Shown in pieces: positions 27,375-35,624 of a stretch of DNA of 64,000 nucleotides. The stretch comes from Bradyrhizobiaceae bacterium (lineage in GTDB: Bacteria; Pseudomonadota; Alphaproteobacteria; Rhizobiales; Xanthobacteraceae): assembly GCA_020853885.1 (NCBI GenBank), contig JADYXZ010000003.1, positions 1 through 64,000 on the forward strand, read 5' to 3'. Position numbers and translations under genes: made by a program. Under the pieces are notes generated by a model. The model saw only the letters and a list, made by a program, of their open reading frames with translations, did not search any database and was not told where the DNA came from. Within the stretch, counting starts at the first letter, position 1. Each line of letters opens with the position of its first letter.

Positions 27375-27630
27375 CTTCTGCTCCTCCTTCGGTCCAGCGG
27401 AAACAGATGCGCCACTGGTCGTTGATGCGAATGCTCCATTGTCCGGCGCGGTCGCCTTTCAACGGCTCAAGCCGGTTGCCGGGCGGCACCTTGAGATCGT
27501 CGATCCAACTCGCGACGTTGATCAGACGCAGCTTGCGCAACGCGACCGCCTGAATATCGCCGGGCAGGCGGCGGCTTCGCAGGCCGTTCCAGACCTTTTC
27601 CGTCTCGCGGTCCCGGAAGCTGACGATCAT
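27346..27630 (-). CDS. higB: HigB/RelE-ParE family toxin
   Basis: A 94-residue toxin. MIVSFRDRETEKVWNG and LRSRRLPGDIQAVALRKLRLINVA, together with GQWSIRINDQWRICFRWTEGGAEDVEIVDYH, match HigB mRNA interferases of the RelE/ParE fold. Such toxins cut mRNA on the ribosome. It is first in the operon, with HigA downstream. Confidence 0.9.
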   Translation of the reverse strand: MIVSFRDRETEKVWNGLRSRRLPGDIQAVALRKLRLINVASWIDDLKVPPGNRLEPLKGDRAGQWSIRINDQWRICFRWTEGGAEDVEIVDYHG

Positions 27631-27648
27631 TCCATAGTTTTATAACGC

Positions 27649-27658
27649 ATAACGTTAT
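27649..27658. promoter_or_regulatory. Palindromic operator upstream of higBA
   Basis: The 10-bp perfect palindrome ATAACGTTAT lies 19 bases upstream of the higB start, next to a related half-site (TATAACGCAT) in AT-rich sequence that could hold the promoter. It is the expected position for HigA/HigBA autorepression. Confidence 0.55.
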
Positions 27659-27716
27659 ATGGGTCAATCGTCTTGGGGCGCTCAGGGTCGGCTTGCCACG
27701 CGCACGCTCGGCATAA

Positions 27717-28658
27717 TCACGTCTCCGTTCGTCTGCGCGATGCCGCTTCGACTTCCTTCCGGTTCACCAGCACGATCTGCTGGTCGTTCGGCGAGCGGGT
27801 GTCGGGCGGCACATCGAGGCCGAGCCGCTTCAAGGCATAGAACAAGAGCGAGCGGCGCACGCGCAGCGAAGCCGATTGCCCGCGGATGCCGTAGTCGATC
27901 GCAATCGCGCGCGACTGCGCCTCGGTGAGCTTCGGGTGCGGCGCGATCTGCAGGATGATGAAGGAATTCCAGTCGGTGTCGTCCTCGGGCCGCGATTGCG
28001 CCGGACCGGCGGCGCGCGGAGCCGACATGCGGCCAATGACGAAATCGCGGAATTCGCCGCTGTCGCGGTCGAACGCGCGCGCGTGCCAGCGGAAGCCGTC
28101 GTGGGCGAGCGCGTGCGGCTCGATCGTGCGCCGCGCGAGCTCGGGCCGGCTCATGGACTGGTAGCGGATCGAGAGCGCCTCGCGCTCACGGATCGCGCCG
28201 ATCAGCGCACGCAGCACGAAAGCATCGACCGGCCGTTCGGGGAGGGGCGCGGTCGCAAACGGCGGGATCTCGCCAAGCGTGGTGTCGGCGGGCGCGAGCA
28301 GGCCGAATTCCACGAGACGCAATTCGCCGAGGAGCCGTGCCGCATCGGGCTCGCCGAGCACCGGGCGGAAGGTCTCTCCCGCAACGTAGCGCTTTGCCGA
28401 CTTGTCATAGTCGAGGCCGGCGGGCTTGCGCGCGAGATATTGGGCGATGTCGGCGGAAGCCTGGCTCATGGAGACGCCGAAACGCGCGACGAGGTCGGTT
28501 CGGTTCACGGCGCCGAGCCAGAACAGCCGCTCCTCGATGAAGGCGAGGCGCTGCTCGACGTTCCAGCGCACGCCCCCGCGGGCGGCGGCGGGCGCGCGCG
28601 ACCGGGTGCCGCGGCCGCTTGACTCGGCCGCCGATATGCGTTTAGTTTTTGTAACCAT
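27717..28658 (-). CDS. WYL domain transcriptional regulator, BrxR/CapW-like
   Basis: A 313-residue regulator. An N-terminal winged helix (about 30-95; RLAFIEERLFWLGAVNRTDLVARFGVSMSQASADIAQY) is followed by a WYL domain (about 130-215; IRYQSMSRP, IEPHALAHDGFRWHARAFD) and a C-terminal WCX-like dimer domain. The pattern matches BrxR and CapW, dimeric repressors that control BREX and CBASS phage defence. No such defence genes are recognised nearby; the adjacent genes are HigBA and the HAF-repeat protein. There is no clear ribosome-binding site before the ATG, which sits inside the inverted repeat at 28650-28695. Confidence 0.82.
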   Translation of the reverse strand: MVTKTKRISAAESSGRGTRSRAPAAARGGVRWNVEQRLAFIEERLFWLGAVNRTDLVARFGVSMSQASADIAQYLARKPAGLDYDKSAKRYVAGETFRPVLGEPDAARLLGELRLVEFGLLAPADTTLGEIPPFATAPLPERPVDAFVLRALIGAIREREALSIRYQSMSRPELARRTIEPHALAHDGFRWHARAFDRDSGEFRDFVIGRMSAPRAAGPAQSRPEDDTDWNSFIILQIAPHPKLTEAQSRAIAIDYGIRGQSASLRVRRSLLFYALKRLGLDVPPDTRSPNDQQIVLVNRKEVEAASRRRTET

Positions 28659-28695
28659 CCAGTTTCTGAGCCGATCAAGTTACTCGATGGTTACA
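28650..28695. promoter_or_regulatory. Inverted-repeat operator candidate for the WYL regulator
   Basis: The arms TGTAACCATC (28650-28659, complement side) and GATGGTTACA (28686-28695) are perfect 10-bp complements, 26 bases apart. The left arm covers the start codon of the WYL gene. CapW/BrxR proteins bind inverted repeats of this size at their own promoters, so autoregulation is likely. The divergent small gene at 28762 could be controlled too. Confidence 0.6.
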
Positions 28696-28761
28696 GTATC
28701 TGATTCGCGGGGCCGCCAGTAGCAGCGAACAGGGCGAATTTGCAGGGGAGGGTTAAGAGGA

Positions 28762-28968
28762 ATGACCAAGCGTTCTCGCAGCAAGATCGACGAGGCGCCG
28801 GCGGCGCCGGCCGTCCGCTGGTTTCAGGCGACCCGCAGGAGCAGCGTCGTGGTGCTTGCGCTCCTGACCGATGAAGGGCCGTCGGCCTATGCGCTCTCGC
28901 CGATGAACGCCAATCTCCTGTCCGATCAGTTGCGCGAAGCCGCCGCCGCACCGACGGCGGACTCCTGA
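28762..28968 (+). CDS. Small conserved-type hypothetical protein
   Basis: A 68-residue soluble protein (starts MTKRSRSKIDEAP) with an AAGAGGA ribosome-binding site just before the ATG. It has a basic N-terminus and a compact ATRRSSVVVLALLTDEG strand-like middle. I do not recognise a family. It is divergent from the WYL regulator and 22 bases upstream of another small gene, with which it may form a unit. Confidence 0.55.
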   Translation: MTKRSRSKIDEAPAAPAVRWFQATRRSSVVVLALLTDEGPSAYALSPMNANLLSDQLREAAAAPTADS

Positions 28969-28990
28969 GGTCCAACGGCGGGGCTCGGCC

Positions 28991-29224
28991 ATGCTCGCAA
29001 CGGCGCTCGGCTTCTTTGCAGGGATGGCCTTTCTCTTCGGGCTTGCCACCATCGTCTGGGGTGTTCTCCTGCTTCGGATGCAAAGGGATGCAGCATGTGA
29101 CGCGCTGGCGACAGGCGACAAGGATGAGCGAGGACGCGAGTGGGTGCCGTCTCTCATTGCCGGCTCGCTCGCTATCGGCATGTCGGTGTGGATGATGATC
29201 GCTGCCGTCGGGACTGCCGATTGA
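28991..29224 (+). CDS. Small two-span membrane protein
   Basis: A 77-residue protein with hydrophobic segments at about 4-29 and 53-74, separated by a charged loop with an Asp/Glu/Lys/Arg cluster. The ribosome-binding site is weak. It follows the 68-residue gene by 22 bases. No family was recognised, and it could be a chance open frame, but the two clean membrane helices argue for a real product. Confidence 0.45.
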   Translation: MLATALGFFAGMAFLFGLATIVWGVLLLRMQRDAACDALATGDKDERGREWVPSLIAGSLAIGMSVWMMIAAVGTAD

Positions 29225-29304
29225 ACAACAGAGCGCGTTCCGTGAGCGCAGAGGCGCAAAGGAAGTGAAGCGCCCTCTGGCTCCGCAAGGGGAGTCAACG
29301 TACG

Positions 29305-29516
29305 TCAGCTATCTCCGCACCACCCACTCGTCGCGATCTTCTCATAGCTCCGCTTCACCGCGCCCAGGCGATGCGGTGGGCGCGCGCCTCATGGTCGGGC
29401 TCGCCGGCGTGCGCGGCGAAGGCATGATTGAACGCCTCGCGATAGATGTCCTGCGCGTGCGGCGGCAGATGGTTGCGCACCGACGCGGGGAGGTCGGCAT
29501 TGGTCGCGTAGGGCAT
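29305..29516 (-). pseudogene. chaB: ChaB family protein with a late frameshift
   Basis: From the ATG at 29516 the frame reads MPYATNADLPASVRNHLPPH, then AQDIYREAFNHAF and EARAHRIAWA, the clear ChaB fold (a putative regulator of cation transport). At the expected AWAAVKRSYEK segment one base is missing, so translation ends early at a TGA at 29357-29355 after 53 residues. In the next frame VKRSYEKIATSGW continues to a stop at 29305, which would give about 70 residues, the normal family length. This is either a decayed copy or a sequencing error in a GC run. Confidence 0.75.
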
Positions 29517-29650
29517 GGCGCGACTCTATTTTTGCTGCGCGGCCCCCGAACGGCCAATAATATTTTTTGGCAATACGGCGATATTGCAAATGGCTGAATA
29601 CGGGCGCGCCCGGCTTCGGCCGGGGCGCTGGCACACGCTAGCGCGATTGT

Positions 29651-29869
29651 TCACTTTTTCGCAGACAGTTTGCGCGCGGCTTTTGGCGCGGGCTCGGCTT
29701 CCACCGATGCGGCGTCGCGTGCGAGGCGAAGCGCCTTCAGGCGGGCGATCTTGGTCTCTTCCGCCGCGCGGGCGGCGAGATATTCGGTCATGGCTTGCTG
29801 GCCTTCGCGCTTTTGTTCTTCCTTGCGGAAGGCGGCTGCGGCCTTGTCGATTGCGCTCGATGATGCCAT
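29651..29869 (-). CDS. Small helical protein of Bradyrhizobium-type, unknown function
   Basis: A 72-residue highly charged helical protein with a KKA-rich tail (KAARKLSAKK) and an AAGGAG ribosome-binding site eight bases before the ATG. Similar short proteins, beginning with MAS-type residues and ending in lysines, are common in Bradyrhizobium genomes. Its function is unknown; the basic tail could bind nucleic acid. It lies downstream of the ChaB remnant on the same strand orientation but is probably independent. Confidence 0.65.
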   Translation of the reverse strand: MASSSAIDKAAAAFRKEEQKREGQQAMTEYLAARAAEETKIARLKALRLARDAASVEAEPAPKAARKLSAKK

Positions 29870-30025
29870 CGGCGGCTCCTTGGGTGTTGTGCGGGTATAT
29901 TTGATAACGGGCGGCGGCGGTCATTGGTTCCGCGGCTTACCCGTTGGCCTGGGCCGCATGGGCCGGGCCGTCTGTGCCGGGAGAATAGTGCGCCCGCCAG
30001 TACATCCGTGGTCGGGCGCGTGCGT

Positions 30026-30046
30026 GGGCCGGCGGTACGCCGGCCC
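30026..30046. other. GC-rich hairpin downstream of the cold-shock gene
   Basis: Perfect 9-bp arms (GGGCCGGCG/CGCCGGCCC) around a GTA loop lie 12 bases past the stop of the cold-shock gene. No T-run follows, so it is a stability hairpin or a weak terminator. Confidence 0.45.
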
Positions 30047-30057
30047 GGCTATCCGGC

Positions 30058-30267
30058 TCAGGCTACGCTGAGATTGTCGGCGGATTCCTTGCCGGTCTTC
30101 GGGCTGCGCACGACTTCGTACGAAACCTTCTGGCCTTCGTTCAGATTGAAGAGGCCCGCGCGCTCGACGGCGCTGATATGGACGAACACGTCCTTGCCGC
30201 CTGCATCCGGCTGAATGAAGCCGAAGCCTTTTTGCGCGTTAAACCACTTCACTGTTCCCTTGTTCAT
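30058..30267 (-). CDS. Cold-shock domain protein (CspA family)
   Basis: A 69-residue OB-fold protein. [27 protein letters not shown] contains both RNA-binding motifs (RNP1 KGFGFI, RNP2 VFVHI). AAGGAA precedes the ATG at 30267. The 293-bp leader towards 30560 holds no gene. Csp proteins bind single-stranded RNA and prevent structure; this may be one of several paralogues, and cold control cannot be told from sequence. Confidence 0.92.
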   Translation of the reverse strand: MNKGTVKWFNAQKGFGFIQPDAGGKDVFVHISAVERAGLFNLNEGQKVSYEVVRSPKTGKESADNLSVA

Positions 30268-30560
30268 GGGATCGTTCCTTGAGGTAGGTGTGTGTATGGG
30301 CGCGCGCGACGCGCGTGCCCGACTTGCATCGATGTTCAGGTGAAGGTCGTCAGCAGGCGTGGAATGAAAACCAGCGCGTGGCCAAGTCAATCGGCCGAAA
30401 CTTCGATGCAGCCAACATAGGGATGAACAGGCGCCGCGGCAAGGGCCGAAGCAAATTTAATGCAAATCGCCCGCTGCGGCCCGGATTTATGCTAATAATT
30501 CCATAACAATAGCGCACCCGGACGCCCGAACGGGAGCCGGCGCTGCTGCAGGAGAAAACA

Positions 30561-30758
30561 ATGACAAAGAACAGATTCCGCGTCGGCGAGAGCGTGCGAT
30601 ACACATCCAACACCGTTGGCCGGCCCGGCGCGCGGGACGGCTATACGATCGTCCGCGTCCTGCCGCCGGAGAACGGCGAGCAGCAATATCGCATCAAGAG
30701 CGCGAGCGAAGCGCACGAGCGAGTGGCGCAGGAAAGTCAGCTCGAGCGGAGATCCTGA
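30561..30758 (+). CDS. Small conserved protein with an SH3-like beta fold
   Basis: A 65-residue protein of FRVGESVRYTSNTVGRPGARDGYTIVRVLPPENGEQQYRIKS type, found widely in Hyphomicrobiales as a hypothetical. The pattern suggests a small SH3/KOW-like barrel followed by a helix (SEAHERVAQESQ). AGGAG lies seven bases before the ATG. The function is unknown. Confidence 0.75.
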   Translation: MTKNRFRVGESVRYTSNTVGRPGARDGYTIVRVLPPENGEQQYRIKSASEAHERVAQESQLERRS

Positions 30759-30789
30759 TTCCGGCGCGCGGGCGGCGCAACGCCGTCTG

Positions 30790-31815
30790 CTATCTTGCGC
30801 TCGGCCGCGCGGCCGGCACGACCGAGAGGGAAAGCTTGCGCGTGAGGCGCAGCACCTCGAGCGGGAGCGTCGTGCCGATCCTGTCCGCGGTCATCAGCCG
30901 GTGCAGGGCGTCGACGCCGGTCACCGGCTCGCCGCCGAGGCCGACGATGATGTCGCCGGAGACGAGGCCCGCACGCGCGGCGGGGCTGTCCGGCTCGACC
31001 GTCATCACCTGTGCGCCGCTTTCGGTGGCGAGTTGGTGGTGACGCACGATCCGGCGCGGCAGCGGCACGGTCTGTCCGGCGACGCCGATGTAGCTGCGGC
31101 GCACCTTGCCGTGGCGCAGGAGCTCGCTCACCACGAAGCGCGCGGTGTTGCTTGCGATCGCAAAGCAGATGCCCTGCGCCATCGGGATGATCGCGGTGTT
31201 GATGCCGACGATCTCGCCGTTCGCGGTGACGAGCGGACCGCCGGAATTGCCCGGGTTGAGCGCGGCGTCGGTCTGCACGATGTCGTCGATCAGGCGGCCG
31301 GTGCGCGAGCGCAAGCTGCGGCCGAGCGCGCTGACGACGCCCGCGGTCACGGTGGCCTGGAAGCCGAACGGATTGCCGATGGCGACCACGAGCTGGCCGA
31401 CGCGGATTTTCGCCGAGTCGCCAAGTTCCGCGTGCGCGAGATTGTCGGCGTGCAGCCGCAGGAGCGCGAGGTCGGTGTCGGGGTCGTCGCCGACAAGGTA
31501 GGCGGGCAGCGTGCGGCCGTCCATGAGCGTGGCCTCGAGCGCGGCGGCGCCATGCACGACGTGGCTATTCGTGAGCACGAAGCCGTCGGGCGTGAAGATC
31601 ACGCCGGAGCCCGCGCCTGCGGGCAGTTCGGCGCGGCCATGGCCGGCCTGCGGGCGGCGCTTTGCCTGCAGATGCACGACGGCAGGCGACACGCGGTCGA
31701 CCGCGCCCGCGACGGCGCGCGAATAGGCGTCGAGCAGCGCGCCGTCGTCCGCAGTCGCGGGCCCGGCGGCTTCAAGTGCGTGGTCCGATTCCGGTGTGCC
31801 CAGGATGTCCAGCAT
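30790..31815 (-). CDS. HtrA/DegP-like serine protease with PDZ domain, no signal peptide
   Basis: A 341-residue trypsin-like protease. The catalytic triad is His85 (TNSHVV), Asp115 (DPDTDLALL) and Ser191 (NPGNSGGPL); one PDZ domain follows at about 240-335 (QVMTVEPDSPAARAGLVSGDIIVGLGG). It has no recognisable signal peptide or membrane anchor from the ATG at 31815, unlike classical DegP, so it may act in the cytoplasm. A longer frame up to 31929 exists but adds no signal. Family members degrade or sense misfolded proteins. Confidence 0.85.
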   Translation of the reverse strand: MLDILGTPESDHALEAAGPATADDGALLDAYSRAVAGAVDRVSPAVVHLQAKRRPQAGHGRAELPAGAGSGVIFTPDGFVLTNSHVVHGAAALEATLMDGRTLPAYLVGDDPDTDLALLRLHADNLAHAELGDSAKIRVGQLVVAIGNPFGFQATVTAGVVSALGRSLRSRTGRLIDDIVQTDAALNPGNSGGPLVTANGEIVGINTAIIPMAQGICFAIASNTARFVVSELLRHGKVRRSYIGVAGQTVPLPRRIVRHHQLATESGAQVMTVEPDSPAARAGLVSGDIIVGLGGEPVTGVDALHRLMTADRIGTTLPLEVLRLTRKLSLSVVPAARPSAR

Positions 31816-31982
31816 GGTCGTCGATCCGGAAGGAGGCGACCCTATGTCGGTGCCGGTAACACCGCTTTCAAGTGGCTGGCGGGAACCGACTTCGGGCTCA
31901 GCCGTTAGCGCTGCGCCGTGGCTGTGCATCCGCCCTCGCCAGATCGTGTTAGAACCGCGGGCCGCAAAATCCGTGCGTCCCC

Positions 31983-33668
31983 ATGAGCCTGCGCCGCCGC
32001 CTCACCATCCTCGTCACGCTCGCCTCCGCGCCGACGCTCGCGCTCGTCGCCCACAACACCTTGGAGTGGCGCGAATTCATCACGCGCCGGGCGGGGGATG
32101 ATGCGGTCGCCTCGGCGCGGCTCGTCGCCGCCGAGCTCACGCAACTGCGCGAGGGCACGCGGCACCTGATGATCGCGCTGACCGAGCATCCGTCGGTGCC
32201 GAACGACGAGGCCGGATGCTCCGCCCATTTCCGTGCGGTCGTGAAGAATCTCGCGATCTACCGCGAGGCGGCGCTGATCGACCGCACGGGGCGCTTCCAT
32301 TGCTCGTCGATCGAGATCCCGCCAACGCTCGACGTGCGCGACCGGGTCTATTTCAGGGAGCCGCTCCAGACGAACGCCTTCACCATCGGCACGGTGACGA
32401 CGGGGCGCGTGACCGGCGAGCGGTCGCTGCACATGTCGATGCCCTACAAGAGCCGGGACGGCAGCTTCGACGGCGTCGTGGTGCTGATCCTGAACCCAGA
32501 CCGGATCGGGCGCGACTTTGCGCGCCGCACCTGGCCGGCGATCCATCAGCTGACCGTGCTCGACCGCGAGGGCTCGCTCGTGTTCGCGATTCCGGAGGCG
32601 GAAGGGCAGGCGGCCCCGGTAACGGCGGTCGCAAGCTACGCCTTTCAGCGCGCCAAGTTCGACCGCGCGCGCACGTTCGCCGCGAAGGGCGCGCAGGGCA
32701 ACGACGAGATCGTCGGCGTGATGCGCGTGGACGAAGAGCCCAACGGCCTGTTCGTGGCCGTGAGCGTGGACCTCGACCTCGCGCTCGCGGAGCTGTGGGA
32801 GAGCGCGTGGCGGAACACGATCTTCGCCATCATCGCCGTCCTGTTTGCGCTGCTGAGCGCAACCATTGTCGGCTACTTCCTGCTCCAGCGGCCGGTGCTC
32901 GAACTCGTGCATATCGCGCGCCGGCGCGAGGCCGGCGATACGAAGGCGCAATTCCCGGCGCTGTCGCGCGGCTCCGAGCTCGGCCTGCTCAGCAAGGCGC
33001 TCTCCGACATGTCGGCGAAGGTGGACGGCCTGCTCGAGCAGAAGGAGTTTCTGCTGCGCGAGCTGCAGCACCGGGTGATGAACAGCCTGCAGATTCTTTC
33101 CAGCCTGCTCCTGATGCAGTCGCGCCATGCGAAGGAGCCGGAGACGCAGGAGCAGTTGCAGCGCGCGCGCGACCGGGTGATGTCGATGGGCATCGTCTAC
33201 CGGCATCTCTACCGCACGGAGACGGTGGGACCGGTGGAATTCGGCGAATTCCTGCGGCTCATCTGCGAGGAGAGCGAGCGCGCCTATGGCGGCGCGCGCT
33301 CCGGGCGCATCGTGTGCAAGACGGAGCCGCTGTTCGTCTCGAGCAATACCGCGACCGCGCTTGCGGTCCTGATCCACGAGCTGATCACCAACGCCTTCAA
33401 GCACGCCTACCCCGAGGACGAGGAGGGCGCGATTACCATCGCCATGAGCCGCGGTCCCAAGCGCGAGATCGAATTCCGCGTGACCGACCGCGGGCGCGGG
33501 CTGCCCGAGGATTTCAGTCCCGATTCGGCTTCCTCGCTCGGCTTCCGGGTGATCATGAGCACGATCCGCCGATTCGGCGGGACGCTGGAAATTCACCGGC
33601 TCTCGCCGGGAACGGAATTCGCGATCTCGCTCCCGGCCAGTCTCGAGGCAAAAGCGGATATCGCCTGA
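31983..33668 (+). CDS. Membrane sensor histidine kinase, HWE/HisKA_2 type
   Basis: A 561-residue kinase. A first membrane helix (about 7-27) and a second (about 278-300) enclose a periplasmic dCACHE-type sensor. A HAMP-like linker is followed by the HisKA_2 motif ELQHRVMN with the phospho-accepting His363, then an ATPase domain with NAFKHA (N-box) and GRGLPEDF (G-box). This subtype is abundant in Hyphomicrobiales and often signals the general stress response or light. No response regulator lies beside it. It is divergent from the HtrA-like gene. Confidence 0.9.
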   Translation: MSLRRRLTILVTLASAPTLALVAHNTLEWREFITRRAGDDAVASARLVAAELTQLREGTRHLMIALTEHPSVPNDEAGCSAHFRAVVKNLAIYREAALIDRTGRFHCSSIEIPPTLDVRDRVYFREPLQTNAFTIGTVTTGRVTGERSLHMSMPYKSRDGSFDGVVVLILNPDRIGRDFARRTWPAIHQLTVLDREGSLVFAIPEAEGQAAPVTAVASYAFQRAKFDRARTFAAKGAQGNDEIVGVMRVDEEPNGLFVAVSVDLDLALAELWESAWRNTIFAIIAVLFALLSATIVGYFLLQRPVLELVHIARRREAGDTKAQFPALSRGSELGLLSKALSDMSAKVDGLLEQKEFLLRELQHRVMNSLQILSSLLLMQSRHAKEPETQEQLQRARDRVMSMGIVYRHLYRTETVGPVEFGEFLRLICEESERAYGGARSGRIVCKTEPLFVSSNTATALAVLIHELITNAFKHAYPEDEEGAITIAMSRGPKREIEFRVTDRGRGLPEDFSPDSASSLGFRVIMSTIRRFGGTLEIHRLSPGTEFAISLPASLEAKADIA

Positions 33669-33846
33669 CGGTCGGGGATCGCTTGCCGTTCCGGGAACGG
33701 GCGGGGCGGCGGCGGAATTGTCATCGCACCGCGGGTGTCGATAGGATATGAATTCCGGCGTCATCGTCATACCGGCCCAGCGGCGGGCGGGCCGGTACGG
33801 AAAGCGGCGCCGGTTCGGTGACGGCAGGCAAGGAGGCCCAAAGCTC

Positions 33847-34380
33847 GTGGCATCAAGACAGGGTAATTTCGCAATCCCCGCCACCCTTCGCCTCATGGCC
33901 GCCGCCGCCATCCTCGCCTCGGCGCTGCCCGCGACGGCGCAATCGCAGCAGACGGCCGAGGCCGCGGCCGGTCCGTTCGAGAATCTGCAAGGTACCTGGT
34001 CGGGCACCGGTATCATCACCCTCGGCAGCGGCGACAAGGAGCGCATCCGCTGCCGCGTGACCTACGAGGTCGAGCGGGGCGGGAGCGGGGTGGATCAGGA
34101 TCTCCGCTGCGCCAGCGACAGCTACAAGTTCGAGCTCACGGCCAAGCTGCAGGCGAATGGAGGCAACATCAGCGGCTTCTGGAGCGAGCGGACGCGCAGC
34201 CTGAACGGTCAGATCGTCGGCCGCGCCAGCGTCGGGCAGATCCAGGCGATGGCGGAGACGAGCGGCTTTGCCGCGGCGCTGACTTTCGTCACGCGCGGCG
34301 ACCGGCAATCGGTGCGGATCGAGTCGAAGGCGCAGGAAATCTCCGAGGTCAACATTACGCTGCGGCGGACGGGGAAATAG
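33847..34380 (+). CDS. Exported protein of unknown function
   Basis: A 177-residue protein with a signal peptide (cleavage near ATAQ, residue 32). It starts at a GTG with an AAGGAGG site ten bases upstream. The mature part contains FENLQGTWSGTGIITLGSGDKERIRCRVTYE, which suggests a small beta-barrel (lipocalin-like), with a conserved pair of cysteines in RCRV and DLRCAS. Similar proteins in Bradyrhizobium are hypothetical. Confidence 0.65.
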   Translation: MASRQGNFAIPATLRLMAAAAILASALPATAQSQQTAEAAAGPFENLQGTWSGTGIITLGSGDKERIRCRVTYEVERGGSGVDQDLRCASDSYKFELTAKLQANGGNISGFWSERTRSLNGQIVGRASVGQIQAMAETSGFAAALTFVTRGDRQSVRIESKAQEISEVNITLRRTGK

Positions 34381-34599
34381 CCGCCTCGTGCGGCAGAGCC
34401 GGATTGTTGCGCCGAAGGCATGAGCGCGGCGATTGTCCGTTCAGGCGCCGTTCAGGTTGCCACCATATTCTTCCCGTTCTGGAACCGGAAAATACCGGCG
34501 GCGTTTTTATGACGGAACTCCGACGCCGGGGATGCGTCGCATCGATCGGCGAGGCAGACGGCCATCTTCCCGGCGGGGCAACGGAAAGAGGACAGCGAG

Positions 34600-34935
34600 A
34601 TGCGTAGATTGAGGAATGCGACCATCGCCCTTTCGCTTGGCGGCGCGATTGCGGCGACGTCGATGGTGCCGCTCGGTGCGCCGGCAATGGCGGCGCCGTT
34701 GTCGATGAACGCGGCGGCGCTGACGGAAGCCGCGCCGAGCGACGTGATCGAGGTCCGCCGCCGCCATCGTCATCGCAGCGGCGCGATCGTCGCGGGCCTT
34801 GCGCTCGGCGTGATCGGTTCGATCATCGCGCATGAGGCGTACCGGCGCCACTACCGCCGCCACTATTATCCATACGGCTATTATGAGCCGTATCCGCGCT
34901 GCATCCGCAGGCATGGTGCTTGGTACTGCCGCTGA
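34600..34935 (+). CDS. Small exported Tyr/His/Arg-rich protein
   Basis: A 111-residue protein with a signal peptide (residues 1-31, AMAA). The tail is rich in Tyr, His and Arg (HRHRSGAIVAG, then repeated HY/RRH and YYP units) and ends with two cysteines in RCIRRHGAWYC. A hydrophobic stretch at about 65-80 may be a membrane segment. Such small envelope proteins are common in the group and are often called BA14K-like; the call is tentative. A terminator follows at 34961. Confidence 0.6.
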   Translation: MRRLRNATIALSLGGAIAATSMVPLGAPAMAAPLSMNAAALTEAAPSDVIEVRRRHRHRSGAIVAGLALGVIGSIIAHEAYRRHYRRHYYPYGYYEPYPRCIRRHGAWYCR

Positions 34936-34960
34936 TCGGCGCTAGACTGATTTTGAAATG

Positions 34961-34998
34961 ACGCGTCCGGTGCCCTTGCGCCGGACGCGTTATTTTGT
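34961..34998 (+). terminator. Intrinsic terminator
   Basis: Arms ACGCGTCCGG and CCGGACGCGT (34961-34970, 34981-34990) with a ten-base loop, followed by TATTTT. It ends the transcript of the small exported protein gene. Confidence 0.8.
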
Positions 34999-35028
34999 GC
35001 ATGAGAGGAAGGGCGGGGGAAACCGGCG

Positions 35029-35616
35029 GTGAGCCAGACGAACGACGGCGAACACGAAGGGCTGGTCTACAGCTATCGACCGCGGGCGGTGGGTGGCGGC
35101 CTCTCGTTCCGGCTCGGCGAGCATTCGCTCGACTGGAATCTCGGCGGCACATGGGGCAGCACGCCTTATCCCATGATGACGATGCTGCGCCTCGGCTACC
35201 GGCCGACGAACTTCGGCACGCGGCGCTTCATGGCGGAGATCTGGTCGCAAAAAGGGCCGAAGCTTGAGATAGCCTCGGCGTCGTATCGCTCGCTGGTGGC
35301 GCTCGACGATCAGGGGCCGGCATTCAAGGACTTCATGCGCGAGCTGCATGCGCGCATCGCGGCATCGGGCGGCAACTGCAGGTTCGAGGCGGGCTTTCCC
35401 GCCTGGCGCTGGTGGCCGATGGCGGCGGTCGGCGCAGCGACGGGCGCGTTCCTCATCTATATCGCTTTCAGCACGCTTGCGAGCGGCGACATGTCAGCCG
35501 GCTTGTTGATGGCGGGGTTCATCGTCCTGTTGGCATGGCAGATGTGGCCGCTGATTACGCGCAACCGCCCGCGGCGCTACGATCCGCGGCACATTCCCGA
35601 AGACGTAATTCCGTAG
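35029..35616 (+). CDS. Two-span membrane protein of unknown function
   Basis: A 195-residue protein. The N-terminal 120 residues are soluble with EGLVYSYRPRAVGGGLSFRLGEHSLDWNLGG, and two membrane helices lie at about 126-150 and 155-177. It starts at a GTG. It resembles hypothetical proteins of Bradyrhizobium relatives; no catalytic motif is seen. It is convergent with the SixA gene. Confidence 0.6.
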   Translation: MSQTNDGEHEGLVYSYRPRAVGGGLSFRLGEHSLDWNLGGTWGSTPYPMMTMLRLGYRPTNFGTRRFMAEIWSQKGPKLEIASASYRSLVALDDQGPAFKDFMRELHARIAASGGNCRFEAGFPAWRWWPMAAVGAATGAFLIYIAFSTLASGDMSAGLLMAGFIVLLAWQMWPLITRNRPRRYDPRHIPEDVIP

Positions 35617-35624
35617 CGGCGGGG

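Noticed and set aside
31905..34046. A 713-codon open frame opposite the histidine kinase
   Set aside because: Low-complexity translation without motifs, fully antisense to a kinase whose catalytic residues are intact.
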